Shown here in pieces: positions 17,001 through 25,505 of a DNA stretch of 37,771 nt. A model generated the notes under the pieces. That model had not been told where the DNA came from, ran no database searches, and saw nothing but the letters and a program-made list of their open reading frames with translations. The stretch spans positions 1-37,771 of the forward strand of contig VGVH01000024.1 in NCBI GenBank assembly GCA_016874095.1, given 5' to 3'. Numbering within the stretch: position 1 is the first letter of the stretch; every line of letters begins with the position of its first letter. A program made the translations under genes and the position numbers. Origin of the DNA: Gammaproteobacteria bacterium (GTDB taxonomy: Bacteria; Pseudomonadota; Gammaproteobacteria; Steroidobacterales; GCA-2729495).

Positions 17001-18383
17001 CAGGGAGTGGCGTCCGCGCCGCGTCGTGAAGCCGTCGGCCAGCATCTGCACGACTTCGTCGAACCTCTGGCGTCCCAGCTCGCGGTATGGCGCGGCGCGA
17101 CGGACGAGATCGTAGAGTCCATCGACCGTCCACTCGCGCGCGGCGACTTCAGCGACCAACTGTTGCGCCAGCACGTCCAGCGCCGGGCGGGCCGGTTCGA
17201 TTGCGTCGAGCTCGTCGCGTCGGACGGCATCGAGCAACGCGGCGCACTCGACAAGGTCGTCGCGGGTCAGCGGGAACAGCCGCCCCTTGGGCAGCGCATC
17301 CACGCCGTGGCCCGAACGGCCGACCCGCTGCAGGAAGGTCGCGATGGCGCGCGGACTGCCGAGCTGGCAGCACAGATCGACGTCGCCGATGTCGATGCCA
17401 AGCTCCAGCGAAGCCGTGGCGACCAGTGCGCGAAGCCTGCCGGTCTTCAGCTTCTGCTCGGCCTCCAGCCGGTGCTCGCGCGCGAGGCTGCCGTGATGGG
17501 CAGTGACCTCCGCCGGGTCGAGCCGTTCAGCGAGGTGCCGCGCGACACGCTCGGCAAGCCGTCGCGTGTTGACGAAGATCAGCGTCGAGCGGTGCGCCCG
17601 GACCAGCTCGGCCAGCCGGTCGTAGATCTCCGCCCAGACCTCCGCCGCCATCACCGGGGCAAGCGCCGAGCCGGGCAGCTCGATGGCGAGGTCACGCCGA
17701 CGAACGTGTCCGGTGTCCACTACGGTGCAACCGTCGGCGCGGTCGCCGACCAGGAACCGGGCCATGCGTTCGATCGGCTTCTGCGTGGCCGAGATGCCGA
17801 TGCGCTGGGGCGGCGACGCACAGAGCGCCGTCAGTCGCTCGAGCGAGAGCATCAGGTGCGCGCCGCGCTTGTTGTCGGCAAGCGCGTGAAGTTCGTCGAC
17901 GATCAGGGTACGCGCCGTGGCGAGCATGTCGCGCCCCGACGCGGAGGTGAGCAGGATGTAGAGCGACTCGGGCGTGGTCACAAGGATATGCGGCGGCTGG
18001 CGTCGCATCCGCGCCCGGTCGGCCGGCGGCGTGTCACCGGTGCGCACAGCCGCACGGATGCCAAGCGGCTGCAGCACACGCTCCTGGATGCCGGCCAGCG
18101 GCTCCTCGAGGTTGCAGCGGATGTCGTTCGACAGCGCCTTCAGCGGCGAGACGTAGACGACCCGCACTTCATCGGGCAACGGCCCCTGCTCCGCCTCGCG
18201 CACCAGCGAGTCGATCGCGGCAAGAAAAGCGGCGAGCGTCTTGCCCGAGCCCGTGGGCGCCGCAAGCAACGCGTGCCCGCCGGCGCCGATCGCCGGCCAG
18301 GCAGCCGCCTGCACTGCCGTGGCGCCGGCGAATCTCCCGGCGAACCACGCCGCAACGGCAGGATGGAAGGACTGGAGTGGCAT
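14061..18383 (-). CDS. lhr: Lhr, large ATP-dependent superfamily 2 helicase
   Basis: This 1440-residue protein is of the long proteobacterial Lhr type. The helicase core has Walker A PTGSGKT (43-49), motif Ia SPLKALSNDI, motif Ib TTPESLY, the DExH-type box DELH at 163-166, motif III SAT, motif IV FVNTRRLAER, motif V ATASLELGID and motif VI QRVGRSGH. The Lhr-core winged-helix and beta-sheet domains follow, then roughly 600 further residues typical of the extended C-terminal region. Lhr unwinds RNA:DNA and DNA duplexes 3' to 5' and is linked to DNA repair. The gene is the third in a minus-strand run behind moaA and fdhD, starting 9 nt after the fdhD stop. That is an odd partnership, since lhr is more often found with repair genes. 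Confidence 0.96.
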   Translation of the reverse strand: MPLQSFHPAVAAWFAGRFAGATAVQAAAWPAIGAGGHALLAAPTGSGKTLAAFLAAIDSLVREAEQGPLPDEVRVVYVSPLKALSNDIRCNLEEPLAGIQERVLQPLGIRAAVRTGDTPPADRARMRRQPPHILVTTPESLYILLTSASGRDMLATARTLIVDELHALADNKRGAHLMLSLERLTALCASPPQRIGISATQKPIERMARFLVGDRADGCTVVDTGHVRRRDLAIELPGSALAPVMAAEVWAEIYDRLAELVRAHRSTLIFVNTRRLAERVARHLAERLDPAEVTAHHGSLAREHRLEAEQKLKTGRLRALVATASLELGIDIGDVDLCCQLGSPRAIATFLQRVGRSGHGVDALPKGRLFPLTRDDLVECAALLDAVRRDELDAIEPARPALDVLAQQLVAEVAAREWTVDGLYDLVRRAAPYRELGRQRFDEVVQMLADGFTTRRGRHSLHLHYDAVNGRLRPRPGARLTAITNGGAIPDQFDYDVVLLPEEIQVGTLNEDFAFESLPGDIFQLGNTSYRIARVETGRVLVEDARGQPPNIPFWFGEAPGRSDELSLAVSRLRDEVSASLELGEEATRLRLERDLGLAPMASSQLVEYLGTARLALGELPTHETIILERFFDEVGDCHLVIHSPYGSRINRAWGLALRKRFCRKFNYELQAAALEDSIVISLGPVHSFPLAEIAGWLKAETVRNVLVQALLAAPMFPTRWRWAATTALALRRFRNGRKVPPQFQRSDAEDLLAVVFPDQIACAENIVGDRQVPDHPLVRQTLDDCLHELMDVEGLERLLARIAAGEVRIEARDVTTPSPLAQEILTARPYAFLDDAPAEERRTLAVRSRHLLDPLEAASIARLDPTAIALVCQEAWPEPRSADELHDALVLTGFLAEEEAGTEPEASATDWLPMFQSLVHERRATVAVTSAGRRLWVAAERLAQLLEVLPDVALVPRIDAVRSGARGAVHSRSDALRELLRGRLETLGPVTASELARPLGLADSEITVALLALEAEGAVMQGRYRAVTAEEEWCDRRLLARIHRLTLSRLREQVEPVTPAHLMQFLFAWHGMGAEKSEGPEAARRALARLRAFPAPAAAWEGSLLPARVEHYSAGDLDTVLASGQYTWSRAGAEPGSGGRRAGPIRATPVVFVDRAEADAWSAVFAPPAGGEPPLGSAARAVRHALAARGAMFFVEIVRATGQLRTQVEQGLAELVAWGFATSDHYTGLRSLITPASRRASFGRALRPGALSVDAAGRWSLVMPAPLPADTGAIESGDPVEVAARALLDRYGVVFRAILRREAWYLPPWRDLARVLRRLEARGEIRGGRFVSGFTGEQFALPQAVEGLRAARRQATEAVVVTAAADPLNLCGIVTPGARVPAAPRNRVLWRGGVPVGVCVAGDVTWLVAPDPSAEWGLRNLLLRSDRDRFYVPGGQRSH

Positions 18384-18392
18384 GCGTTTCGC

Positions 18393-19223
18393 TCAGCTGC
18401 CTGGCGTTATCCGTGCCGGCAGGCTGTATATGTTGAAGCGCCCCCCGCGAACGAATCCGACAAGTGTAACGCCGGCCTCCCATGCCGCGTCGACGGCCAG
18501 GCTCGTCGGCGCACCGACCGAGGCGACCAGCGGGCAACCGGCCATGGACGCCTTTTCGATGATCTCGAAACTCACGCGACCGCTGACGAAGAGCCCGCTG
18601 CGGATCAGCGGCAGGGTACCGGCGAGCAGCGCCGCGCCGACGAGCTTGTCGACGGCGTTGTGGCGGCCGACGTCCTCGCGCACGGCGCTGATCGCGCCGT
18701 CGCAATCGAAGAGCGCCGCGGCATGCATGCCGCCGGTGCGCGCAAAGGCGGGTTGCCGCGCGAGCAGCGCCTCGGGCAGCGCTGCGAGCGCCGGCGTGGC
18801 GATCGACCAGCCCGATGAGCCGCCCGGGTGCCGTACGCGCCGCTGCAGCGCCTCGATCGAGGCCTTGCCGCAGACACCGCAGGCGGCGGTCGCGTAGAAG
18901 TCGCGGCGGCGGTTCGCGAACCGCGGTCGCAGGGCTGCATCGAGGCTCAGCGTCAGGACGTTGCCGGGCGGATCGTCGCGCGACTCGCCCAGCACGTCGG
19001 CCGCCGTGTCGAGGAGACCTTCCGCGTAGAGGAAGCCGCGCACGAGCTCCGCATCGGCACCCGGCGTACGCATCGTGACGAGCAGGTCTTCCGGGGGCTC
19101 ACCCGCCGATCCGAAGGCCACCCGGATCTGCAGCGGCTCCTCGACGGCAACCTGGTCGGTCAGCTCAGCGGCAAGGTCGCCGGAGCGACGTACGGGAATA
19201 CTGCGGCGCGCGTCCTCGGCCAC
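18393..19223 (-). CDS. fdhD: FdhD, formate dehydrogenase accessory sulfurtransferase
   Basis: FdhD moves sulfur from a cysteine desulfurase to the molybdenum or tungsten cofactor of formate dehydrogenase. The 276-residue product shows the family hallmarks: the CGVC motif with Cys115 and Cys118, FARTGGMHAA near 160-169, REDVGRHNAVDK at 182-193, and the C-terminal SVGAPTSLAVDAA region. It starts with GTG, 2 nt after the moaA stop, and ends 9 nt before lhr, so it is the middle gene of an operon. Its presence predicts a formate dehydrogenase elsewhere in the genome, because none is in this window. Pairing with moaA is logical, since both feed molybdenum cofactor enzymes. Confidence 0.96.
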   Translation of the reverse strand: MAEDARRSIPVRRSGDLAAELTDQVAVEEPLQIRVAFGSAGEPPEDLLVTMRTPGADAELVRGFLYAEGLLDTAADVLGESRDDPPGNVLTLSLDAALRPRFANRRRDFYATAACGVCGKASIEALQRRVRHPGGSSGWSIATPALAALPEALLARQPAFARTGGMHAAALFDCDGAISAVREDVGRHNAVDKLVGAALLAGTLPLIRSGLFVSGRVSFEIIEKASMAGCPLVASVGAPTSLAVDAAWEAGVTLVGFVRGGRFNIYSLPARITPGS

Positions 19224-19225
19224 CG

Positions 19226-20287
19226 TCAGCCGCCGATGTAGTACATCTCGACCTTGCTGGCATCGCCGCGCAGTCCTGCGCGCAGCTCGCTGTAGCGGTC
19301 GTCGCGATGCTCCCAGACGCCGGCGATCATGGCGCGCAGTTCGTCGTCGCTCGCGCCCGAACGCAACGGCAACTTCAGGTCGGTGCCGCGGTTGGCGAAC
19401 AGGCAGGTGAAGAGCTGTCCGTCGGAGGACAGTCGCGCGCGCGTGCAGGAACCGCAGAACGGCGCCGAGACGGAGCTGATGAAGCCGATCTCGCCCTGAC
19501 CGTCGTCATACGCGTATCGGCTGGCGACCTCGCCGTGGTAGTTGCCGCCGACCGGCGACAACGGCCAGCGCGCTCCGATGGCCGCGAGCAACTCGCGGGT
19601 TGGAACGGTGTCCGCGAGTTTCCAGTGATTGATCGTGCCGACATCCATGTACTCGATGAACCGGACGATGACGCCGGTGCCACGGAAGTGTTCGAGGAGG
19701 CCGAGCACGGTATGGTCGTTCACGCCGCGGACGACCACGCAGTTCACCTTGAGCGGCGTAAGGCCGGCACTGATCGCCTCGCGGATTCCCTCGAGCACGC
19801 GCTCGCGGTTGCCGCGGCCGCCATTCATCGCAACGAACACGTCCTCGTCCAGCGAGTCGAGGCTCACGGTGACGCGCGCCAGTCCTGCTGCCTTCAGCGC
19901 TGCGGCGTGCTGCGCGAGAAGCACGCCGTTGGTGGTGAGCGCGACGTCGTCGATGCCATCGATGCGGGAAAGGTCACCGACGAGGTCGGGCAGGTTCTGT
20001 CGCAGCAGGGGCTCGCCGCCGGTGATGCGCAGTTTCCGCACGCCCTGGCGCGCGAACAGCTGGGCGAGGCGCAGGATCTCGTCGAACGACAGCCGTTCGC
20101 TGGACTTCAGGAACTGGAAGTCCTTGTGATACTTGTCCTCCGGCATGCAGTAGGGGCAACGGAAGTTGCAGCGGTCCATGACCGAGATGCGCAGGTCGCG
20201 CAGCGGTCGGGCGAGCCGGTCGACGGGCGCCGGCGCGCCGGACTTCGCCCAGCGGATCACCTTTTCGCTGCCCCTCAGGTCTGACAC
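19226..20287 (-). CDS. moaA: MoaA, GTP 3',8-cyclase
   Basis: MoaA is the radical SAM enzyme that, with MoaC, begins molybdenum cofactor synthesis from GTP. The 353-residue protein has the N-terminal cluster motif CNFRCPYC (Cys40, Cys44, Cys47), the SAM-binding ITGGEPLLR block, and the second cluster at Cys278, Cys281 and Cys295 (PFCGSC, FTC). It ends in the conserved Gly-Gly (YYIGG). The frame opens with GTG at 20287. The first 25 residues are an extra N-terminal stretch compared with E. coli MoaA (329 residues), so a later start such as the GTG at Val10 is possible. It leads a moaA-fdhD-lhr run; moaC lies about 19 kb away and is not linked. Confidence 0.96.
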   Translation of the reverse strand: MSDLRGSEKVIRWAKSGAPAPVDRLARPLRDLRISVMDRCNFRCPYCMPEDKYHKDFQFLKSSERLSFDEILRLAQLFARQGVRKLRITGGEPLLRQNLPDLVGDLSRIDGIDDVALTTNGVLLAQHAAALKAAGLARVTVSLDSLDEDVFVAMNGGRGNRERVLEGIREAISAGLTPLKVNCVVVRGVNDHTVLGLLEHFRGTGVIVRFIEYMDVGTINHWKLADTVPTRELLAAIGARWPLSPVGGNYHGEVASRYAYDDGQGEIGFISSVSAPFCGSCTRARLSSDGQLFTCLFANRGTDLKLPLRSGASDDELRAMIAGVWEHRDDRYSELRAGLRGDASKVEMYYIGG

Positions 20288-20440
20288 AGGCTGACTCGCG
20301 CTGGCGGTTGAATCGAACGCGACGGCGACGCTAACACAGGGTCAGCGACCGGCCAACCAGGCCGCGACCGGAGGCCTTCTTATATACTGCCTGCCCATTC
20401 CCAGCTGACCCCAGCACCAGCCGTGGACCTGCCGCAGCGG
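20288..20440. promoter_or_regulatory. Divergent region between moaA and the quinone oxidoreductase operon
   Basis: This gap separates moaA from the plus-strand xdhC/moeA operon. TATACT at 20383-20388 is a plausible plus-strand -10 without a good -35. Two imperfect copies of an ACACAGG-centred sequence lie near 20284 and 20335, which could be a repeated protein site or chance. I looked for a structured Moco riboswitch-like leader before moaA and saw no convincing one. Confidence 0.3.
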
Positions 20441-21430
20441 ATGCGCGCCGTCGAGATTCGCGAACCGGGCCCGCCGTCGGTCCTGCAGGTCTGCGAGCGC
20501 CCTCTGCCCGTGCCCGGCCCCGGCGAGCTGCTCATCCGCGTGGCTGCCGCGGGCGTGAACCGCCCGGACTGCCTGCAGCGGCGCGGCGGCTATGCCCCGC
20601 CGCGCGGCGCCACCGACATCCCCGGCCTGGAAGTCGCCGGCACGCTGGTCGCGCATGGCGCAGGCATCGACCGGCCGCCGCTCGGCGAACGGGTCTGCGC
20701 GCTGGTTGCCGGTGGTGGCTATGCCGAGTACTGCACGGTCCCGGCGCCCCAGTGCCTGCCCGTGCCGACGGGCCTGTCGCTCACCGATGCCGCGGCCATC
20801 CCCGAGACCTTCTTCACCGTCTGGAGCAATCTGTTCGACCGCGCGCGCCTCAGGCAGGGCGAGTGGCTGCTCGTGCATGGCGGAGCCAGTGGCATCGGCA
20901 CGACCGCGATCCAGCTCGGCCGTGCTTTCGGCGCACGGGTCATCGCGACGGTGGGCAGCGCCGCGAAGGTCGCGCTGTGCGAGCGACTGGGCGCCGAGCG
21001 CGTGGTGTCGTACCGCACGGAAAACTTCGTCGACGTGGTGCGCGAGCTGACCGCAGGGCGTGGCGTCGACGTGATCCTCGACATCGTCGGTGGCGATTAC
21101 CTCGAGGCCAACATCGAGTCGCTGGCGGTGGAGGGACGGCTCGTCGTCATCGGCGTCCTCGGCGGTGGGAAGGGCACGCTGAACTTCGGGCCACTGCTCT
21201 ACCGCCGCCTCACCGTCATGGCTTCGACTCTCCGGCCGCGCAGCGTGGAGGATAAGGCGGCGATCGCCGCCGGCCTGCGCCAGCATGTCTGGCCCCTGCT
21301 CGCTGCGCGCAGCGTCGCCCCCGTGGTGCAGGAGACGCTGCCGCTGGCGCAGGCCGCGCGCGCGCACGAGATCCTCGAGTCCAACGCGGTGATGGGCAAG
21401 GTCGTGCTTGTCGTGGAGGACGCGGCGTGA
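20441..21430 (+). CDS. Zinc-free NAD(P)H:quinone oxidoreductase (PIG3/TP53I3-like, MDR family)
   Basis: The 329-residue medium-chain reductase has the quinone oxidoreductase N-terminus MRAVEIREPG, the substrate-side block VNRPDCLQRRG with PGLEVAGT, and the coenzyme motif HGGASGIGTTAIQLGRAFGA near 150-170. The catalytic zinc cysteines of alcohol dehydrogenases are absent, as expected for the PIG3 subgroup. It would transfer hydride from NADPH to quinones or enals. The frame could also begin at a GTG six codons upstream (20423), but the ATG matches the family N-terminus; neither has a strong ribosome-binding site. Its stop overlaps the GTG of xdhC, so it is the first gene of a four-gene coupled operon. 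Confidence 0.88.
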   Translation: MRAVEIREPGPPSVLQVCERPLPVPGPGELLIRVAAAGVNRPDCLQRRGGYAPPRGATDIPGLEVAGTLVAHGAGIDRPPLGERVCALVAGGGYAEYCTVPAPQCLPVPTGLSLTDAAAIPETFFTVWSNLFDRARLRQGEWLLVHGGASGIGTTAIQLGRAFGARVIATVGSAAKVALCERLGAERVVSYRTENFVDVVRELTAGRGVDVILDIVGGDYLEANIESLAVEGRLVVIGVLGGGKGTLNFGPLLYRRLTVMASTLRPRSVEDKAAIAAGLRQHVWPLLAARSVAPVVQETLPLAQAARAHEILESNAVMGKVVLVVEDAA

Positions 21431-22476
21431 GCGCAAGGCAGCTGCTGGCAGCCTTCGATCGCTGGCGCTCGACGCGCACCCCGCTCGTGCTCGCCACCGT
21501 CGTGGAGACCGCCGGCTCGACCTACACCAAGGCGGGGCACCGGATGCTCATCGCTGCCGACGGCCGCTGGCAGGGACTGGTGAGCGGCGGCTGCCTCGAG
21601 GGCGACCTTGCGGAACACGCCGGGCGCGTGCTCGCCGACGATCGCGCCCGTGTGATCGACTACGACCTGCGCAACGACAGCGACGGCGTGTTTGGCCTCG
21701 GTATCGGTTGCGACGGCCTGTTCCGCATCCTGCTCCAGCCGCTGCGCCCCAGGGACGGCTACGATCCGTTCGACCGGATCGCGGCGACGATGGCCGGGGA
21801 ACAGGCGGTCGTGATGGCAACGGTGTACGAAAGCCACGCGGTCGACGTCCCCCTGGGCACGACGGTGACGGTCGACGGCCGGTTGCCGGAGGGATGGCTG
21901 CTCGCCAGTGGTGGAATCCCGGTCGGCAGCGCGACGGTCACGTCCGGCGCCGGCAACATGCGCGCGCTCTTCGCCACGATCCGCCCGCTGCCACGACTGC
22001 TGATCGTGGGTGCAGGCCCCGATGCCGTACCGCTCGCATCGCTCGCCCACGATCTCGACTGGCGCGTCACGGTGGCCGATCACCGCCCCGGGCATCTCGG
22101 CCGGGGCGATTTCGCCGTCGGCGGGACCTTGCTGCTCGAGCAACCGGCATCGCTTGTGCAGGCGCCGGATCTCGACCGCTACAGCGCCGCGGTGGTGATG
22201 AGCCACCACCTCGATACCGATCGCGAGGCGCTGCGGGTCCTCGCGCGGACCCGTATACCGTTCGTGGGCCTGCTCGGCCCCGTCGCGAGGCGCGATCGGC
22301 TGCTCGCCGAACTTGGCGACGCGGCTGCGCCGCTACTGCCGCGGCTGCATGCGCCGGTCGGCCTGGACATCGCAGCCGACACGCCCGCGGCGATCGCGCT
22401 CGCCATCGTCGCGCAATTGCAGGCCAGCCGGGTAAGGCTGTCCGCAGGGAACCACGCCGGAGGATCCGACCAATGA
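21427..22476 (+). CDS. XdhC/CoxI-family molybdenum cofactor sulfuration and insertion factor
   Basis: XdhC-type proteins bind molybdenum cofactor, help its sulfuration and deliver it to xanthine-oxidase-family enzymes. The 349-residue product has the N-terminal XdhC/CoxI block VVETAGSTYTKAGHRML and the conserved SGGCLEGDL. Its C-terminal Rossmann domain contains LLIVGAGPDAVPLASLA and VTVADHRPGH. It begins with GTG inside the stop of the preceding gene (GTGA) and its own stop overlaps the moeA ATG. In this window the only candidate client is the IorA-type subunit at 7233-7709; a molybdenum subunit must lie elsewhere. A xanthine dehydrogenase is an equally plausible client. Confidence 0.9.
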   Translation: MSARQLLAAFDRWRSTRTPLVLATVVETAGSTYTKAGHRMLIAADGRWQGLVSGGCLEGDLAEHAGRVLADDRARVIDYDLRNDSDGVFGLGIGCDGLFRILLQPLRPRDGYDPFDRIAATMAGEQAVVMATVYESHAVDVPLGTTVTVDGRLPEGWLLASGGIPVGSATVTSGAGNMRALFATIRPLPRLLIVGAGPDAVPLASLAHDLDWRVTVADHRPGHLGRGDFAVGGTLLLEQPASLVQAPDLDRYSAAVVMSHHLDTDREALRVLARTRIPFVGLLGPVARRDRLLAELGDAAAPLLPRLHAPVGLDIAADTPAAIALAIVAQLQASRVRLSAGNHAGGSDQ

Positions 22477-23684
22477 CACGGCAACGAGTCAGCATCCGCG
22501 AAGCGCTCGAACTGATCATGGACGCCATGCCACTACAGCCGGCCGAGCGGGTGCCGCTGTTCAGCGCGGTCGGGCGCACGCTGCGGGAGACCATCATGGC
22601 CGAACGCGACCAGCCGCCGTTCGATCGCGTCACCATGGATGGGATCGCGCTCGCGCATCGCGACTGGGCAGCCGGCACACGCAGCTTCCGCGTCGCCGGC
22701 ACGCAGGGCGCCGGTGCAGCGCCGCTCGCCCTGGACGCGCCAGGCGCTTGCATCGAGGTGATGACCGGCAGCGCCCTGCCCGCCGGCGCCGACTGCATCG
22801 TGCCGGTCGAGCGGCTGTCGCTTGAGGACGGAGTCGCATCGATAGAAGCCGCGTACGAGCCCAGGCCCGGCACCTCGATACACCGCCGCGGTTCCGATTA
22901 CCGCCAGGGCGCCGTCCTGCTCGCGCCCGGCGCACGACTCGGGGCGGCACAGATCGCGGTCGCGACGCTGGGTGGCAGCGCCGACATCGCCGTGAGCCGG
23001 CAGCCAAGGATCGCGATTGCATCCACCGGCGACGAACTCGTACCGCCTGGCGCTGCGGTCGGGCCAGCGAGCATCCGCGCGTCCAACGACCGCGCAATCG
23101 AGGCGGCGCTGCGGCTGCGCGGTCACCCGGTCGAGGCCTGCGCACTGCTCCCCGACGATCCTGCCGTGCTGCGCAGCGAGCTCGGACGCATGCTCGAGGG
23201 ATGCGAGGTGCTGATCGTGTCCGGCGGCGTGTCGATGGGCCAATACGACCACGTTCCGGCGACGCTCACCGCCCTCGGCGTGGAGCCGGTTTTCCACAAG
23301 GTGACGCAACGGCCCGGCCTGCCGCTGTGGTTCGGGCGCAAGGGCGCAGACAAAGTGGTGTTCGCCCTGCCCGGCAACCCGGTCTCGAGCCTCGTCTGCA
23401 CCGTGCGCTACGTGCTGCCAGCGCTCGCTCAGGCGCTGGGCGCAAGAGCCGAACAACCGCGCCGCGTCGCACTCGCCGAAGCGGTCGAGTTCCGCCCGGA
23501 CCTGAGCTACCTGCTGCCGGTGGTGGTGATGTGGCGGCCGGACGGTACTTACCACGCCGTGCCAAGGCCGACGAATACCTCGGGCGACTTCGTCGCACTG
23601 GCGGGAACCGACGGTTTCGTCGAGCTGCCGCGCGGCCAGGACCTGTTTCCGGCGGGCTACGTCGCGCCCTTCTTCCGGTGGTAG
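22473..23684 (+). CDS. moeA: MoeA, molybdopterin molybdenumtransferase
   Basis: MoeA inserts molybdate into adenylated molybdopterin. The 403-residue length is standard. Visible motifs are PFDRVTMDG at about 49-57 with the conserved Asp56, GSALPAGADCIVPVE, STGDEL, the MoCF-domain VSGGVSMGQYD and ALPGNPVSS. The ATG overlaps the xdhC stop (ATGA). The last 7 nt overlap the likely GTG start of an ABC transporter gene. Coupling to xdhC suggests that this copy serves hydroxylases of the xanthine oxidase family in particular; whether another moeA exists cannot be seen. The frame is open well upstream, but that part lies inside xdhC and is a shadow. Confidence 0.95.
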   Translation: MTRQRVSIREALELIMDAMPLQPAERVPLFSAVGRTLRETIMAERDQPPFDRVTMDGIALAHRDWAAGTRSFRVAGTQGAGAAPLALDAPGACIEVMTGSALPAGADCIVPVERLSLEDGVASIEAAYEPRPGTSIHRRGSDYRQGAVLLAPGARLGAAQIAVATLGGSADIAVSRQPRIAIASTGDELVPPGAAVGPASIRASNDRAIEAALRLRGHPVEACALLPDDPAVLRSELGRMLEGCEVLIVSGGVSMGQYDHVPATLTALGVEPVFHKVTQRPGLPLWFGRKGADKVVFALPGNPVSSLVCTVRYVLPALAQALGARAEQPRRVALAEAVEFRPDLSYLLPVVVMWRPDGTYHAVPRPTNTSGDFVALAGTDGFVELPRGQDLFPAGYVAPFFRW

Positions 23685-25498
23685 ACGCCCACTTGCTGCT
23701 CAAGAACGCGGCTGTTCTGCGCTACACGCGCCGCGCGCTCGACCTCGTCTGGGCTACCAACCGCCGGCTGGCCTTGCTGCTCGGCTCGCTGGCCCTCGCC
23801 GCCGGCGTGTTGCCGGCGGTCGCTGCCTGGATCGGCAAGCTGGTCGTCGATGCCGTCGTAGCGCAGGTCGGGCTGGTCAACGCGGGCGCGGCGCCGGACT
23901 ACGCGCCAGTGCTCGAACTGGTGGCGCTCGAAGGTGTCGTCATAGGCCTGCTGGGCGGCGCGCAGCGGGGCATCAACGCATGCCAGGCGCTGCTGCGGGC
24001 GCAGCTCGGCTACCGCGTGAACGAGATGATCCTGCAGAAGGCGCTCACCCTGGATCTCACGCAGTTCGAGGACGCCGAGTTCTACGACAAGCTGCAACGG
24101 GCCCGGCGCGAGGCCTCGAGCCGGCCGCTGTCACTGGTCATGCGCAGCTTCTCGCTGATCCAGCAGCTCGTCTCGCTCGCCAGCTTCAGTGTGTTGATCG
24201 CGCAGTTCTCGATCTGGGCGCTGGCGCTGCTGGCGCTGGCGGGCCTGCCGGCCTTCATCGCGGAAACGAAATTCTCCGGCGACGCCTTCCGCCTCTTCCG
24301 CATGCGGGCACCGGAGTCCCGGCTGCAGAACTACCTGGAAATCGTCATGGCCCGCGAGGACCATGCAAAGGAAGTGCAGCTCTTCCAGCTCGGCCCGATG
24401 CTGCTCGGCCGCTACCGCGCCATCTTCGACAAGGTCTACGCCGAGGACCGGGCGCTGACCCTCAGGCGCGAAACCTGGGGCATGCTGCTGGCGCTGGTCG
24501 GCACCGTCGCGCTGTACGGCGCCTATGGCTGGATCGCCATGGCCGCCGTCGCCGCGACGATCACGCTCGGCGAGATGACGATGTACCTCATCCTCTTCCG
24601 CCAGGGGCAAGGCACGGTCTCGGCCAGCCTGGGCTCGATCGGCGGCATGTACGAGGACAACCTCTATCTCACCAACCTCTACGAGTACCTGGAGCAGGAC
24701 CCGCGGTACCGCTGGGGCGCTGCCGACCGCGGGCCCGATCCGGCCGATGGCGTGCGCTTCGAGCATGTCGGTTTCACCTACCCTGGTGCGAAATCGGCGG
24801 CCCTGATCGACGTCAGCCTGCACGTACGTCCCGGCCAGAGCCTGGCGCTGGTGGGCGAGAACGGCGCCGGCAAGTCGACGCTGATCAAGCTGCTCTGCGG
24901 GCTGTACCAGCCGGACGCCGGTCGCGTACTGGTGCACGGCAGGGACGTCCGCGAGTGGGACCCGCAGGCACTGCGGGGCCAGATCGGCGTGATCTTCCAG
25001 GACTTCAACCGCTACCAGTTCACTGTCGGCGAGAACATCGGCGCCGGCGACGTCGCGGCGTACCTCGACGAGGACCGCTGGACCGACTCGGCCCGCAAGG
25101 GCATGGCGCTGCCCTTCATCGAGCGGCTGGAGAGACGCTTTGCGACCCAGCTTGGCAGCTGGTTCAAGGGCGGCAAGGAGCTGTCGACCGGCCAGTGGCA
25201 GAAGATGGCGCTGTCACGCGCCTTCATGCGCCGCAGTGCCGACGTGCTGGTGCTCGACGAGCCCACCGCCTCGATGGACGCGGCGGCCGAAGCGGAACTC
25301 TTCGAATACTTCCGCGCCCACACCGAGGGACGCATGGCGATCCTGATCTCGCACCGCTTCTCGACGGTGCGCCAGGCCGACCATATCGCCGTGATCGAGC
25401 ACGGGCGCATCAGCGAATACGGCACCCACCAGGAACTGCTGGCGCGCAACGGGCTTTACGCGCGCCTGTTCACGCTGCAGGCCGAAGGTTATCGCTAG
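23678..25498 (+). CDS. ABC transporter, fused membrane and ATPase domains (exporter type)
   Basis: The 606-residue half-transporter has an N-terminal membrane domain of about six spans, with hydrophobic stretches near 30-52, 78-94, 160-200 and 270-307. The ATPase domain has Walker A GENGAGKST (393-401), signature LSTGQ (502-506), Walker B VLVLDEP with catalytic Glu528, and the H-loop ISHRFS. It probably works as a homodimer exporting a lipid, peptide or drug; the substrate is not readable. No ATG is available: GTG at 23678 overlaps the moeA stop, while TTG at 23693 is an alternative with a GGTGG sequence upstream. It is the last gene of the operon, and its link with cofactor genes is unusual. 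Confidence 0.88.
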   Translation: MVDAHLLLKNAAVLRYTRRALDLVWATNRRLALLLGSLALAAGVLPAVAAWIGKLVVDAVVAQVGLVNAGAAPDYAPVLELVALEGVVIGLLGGAQRGINACQALLRAQLGYRVNEMILQKALTLDLTQFEDAEFYDKLQRARREASSRPLSLVMRSFSLIQQLVSLASFSVLIAQFSIWALALLALAGLPAFIAETKFSGDAFRLFRMRAPESRLQNYLEIVMAREDHAKEVQLFQLGPMLLGRYRAIFDKVYAEDRALTLRRETWGMLLALVGTVALYGAYGWIAMAAVAATITLGEMTMYLILFRQGQGTVSASLGSIGGMYEDNLYLTNLYEYLEQDPRYRWGAADRGPDPADGVRFEHVGFTYPGAKSAALIDVSLHVRPGQSLALVGENGAGKSTLIKLLCGLYQPDAGRVLVHGRDVREWDPQALRGQIGVIFQDFNRYQFTVGENIGAGDVAAYLDEDRWTDSARKGMALPFIERLERRFATQLGSWFKGGKELSTGQWQKMALSRAFMRRSADVLVLDEPTASMDAAAEAELFEYFRAHTEGRMAILISHRFSTVRQADHIAVIEHGRISEYGTHQELLARNGLYARLFTLQAEGYR

Positions 25499-25505
25499 CA
25501 GCCGT

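Noticed and set aside
16455-18818. Long open frame on the plus strand opposite lhr and fdhD
   Set aside because: GC-rich codon use leaves antisense frames open. The translation is Arg/Ala/Gln-rich, has no domains, and the opposite strand has clear Lhr and FdhD motifs.
20288-20422. Molybdenum cofactor riboswitch upstream of moaA
   Set aside because: The gap is 135 bp and I could not fold the extended multi-stem structure expected of that RNA.
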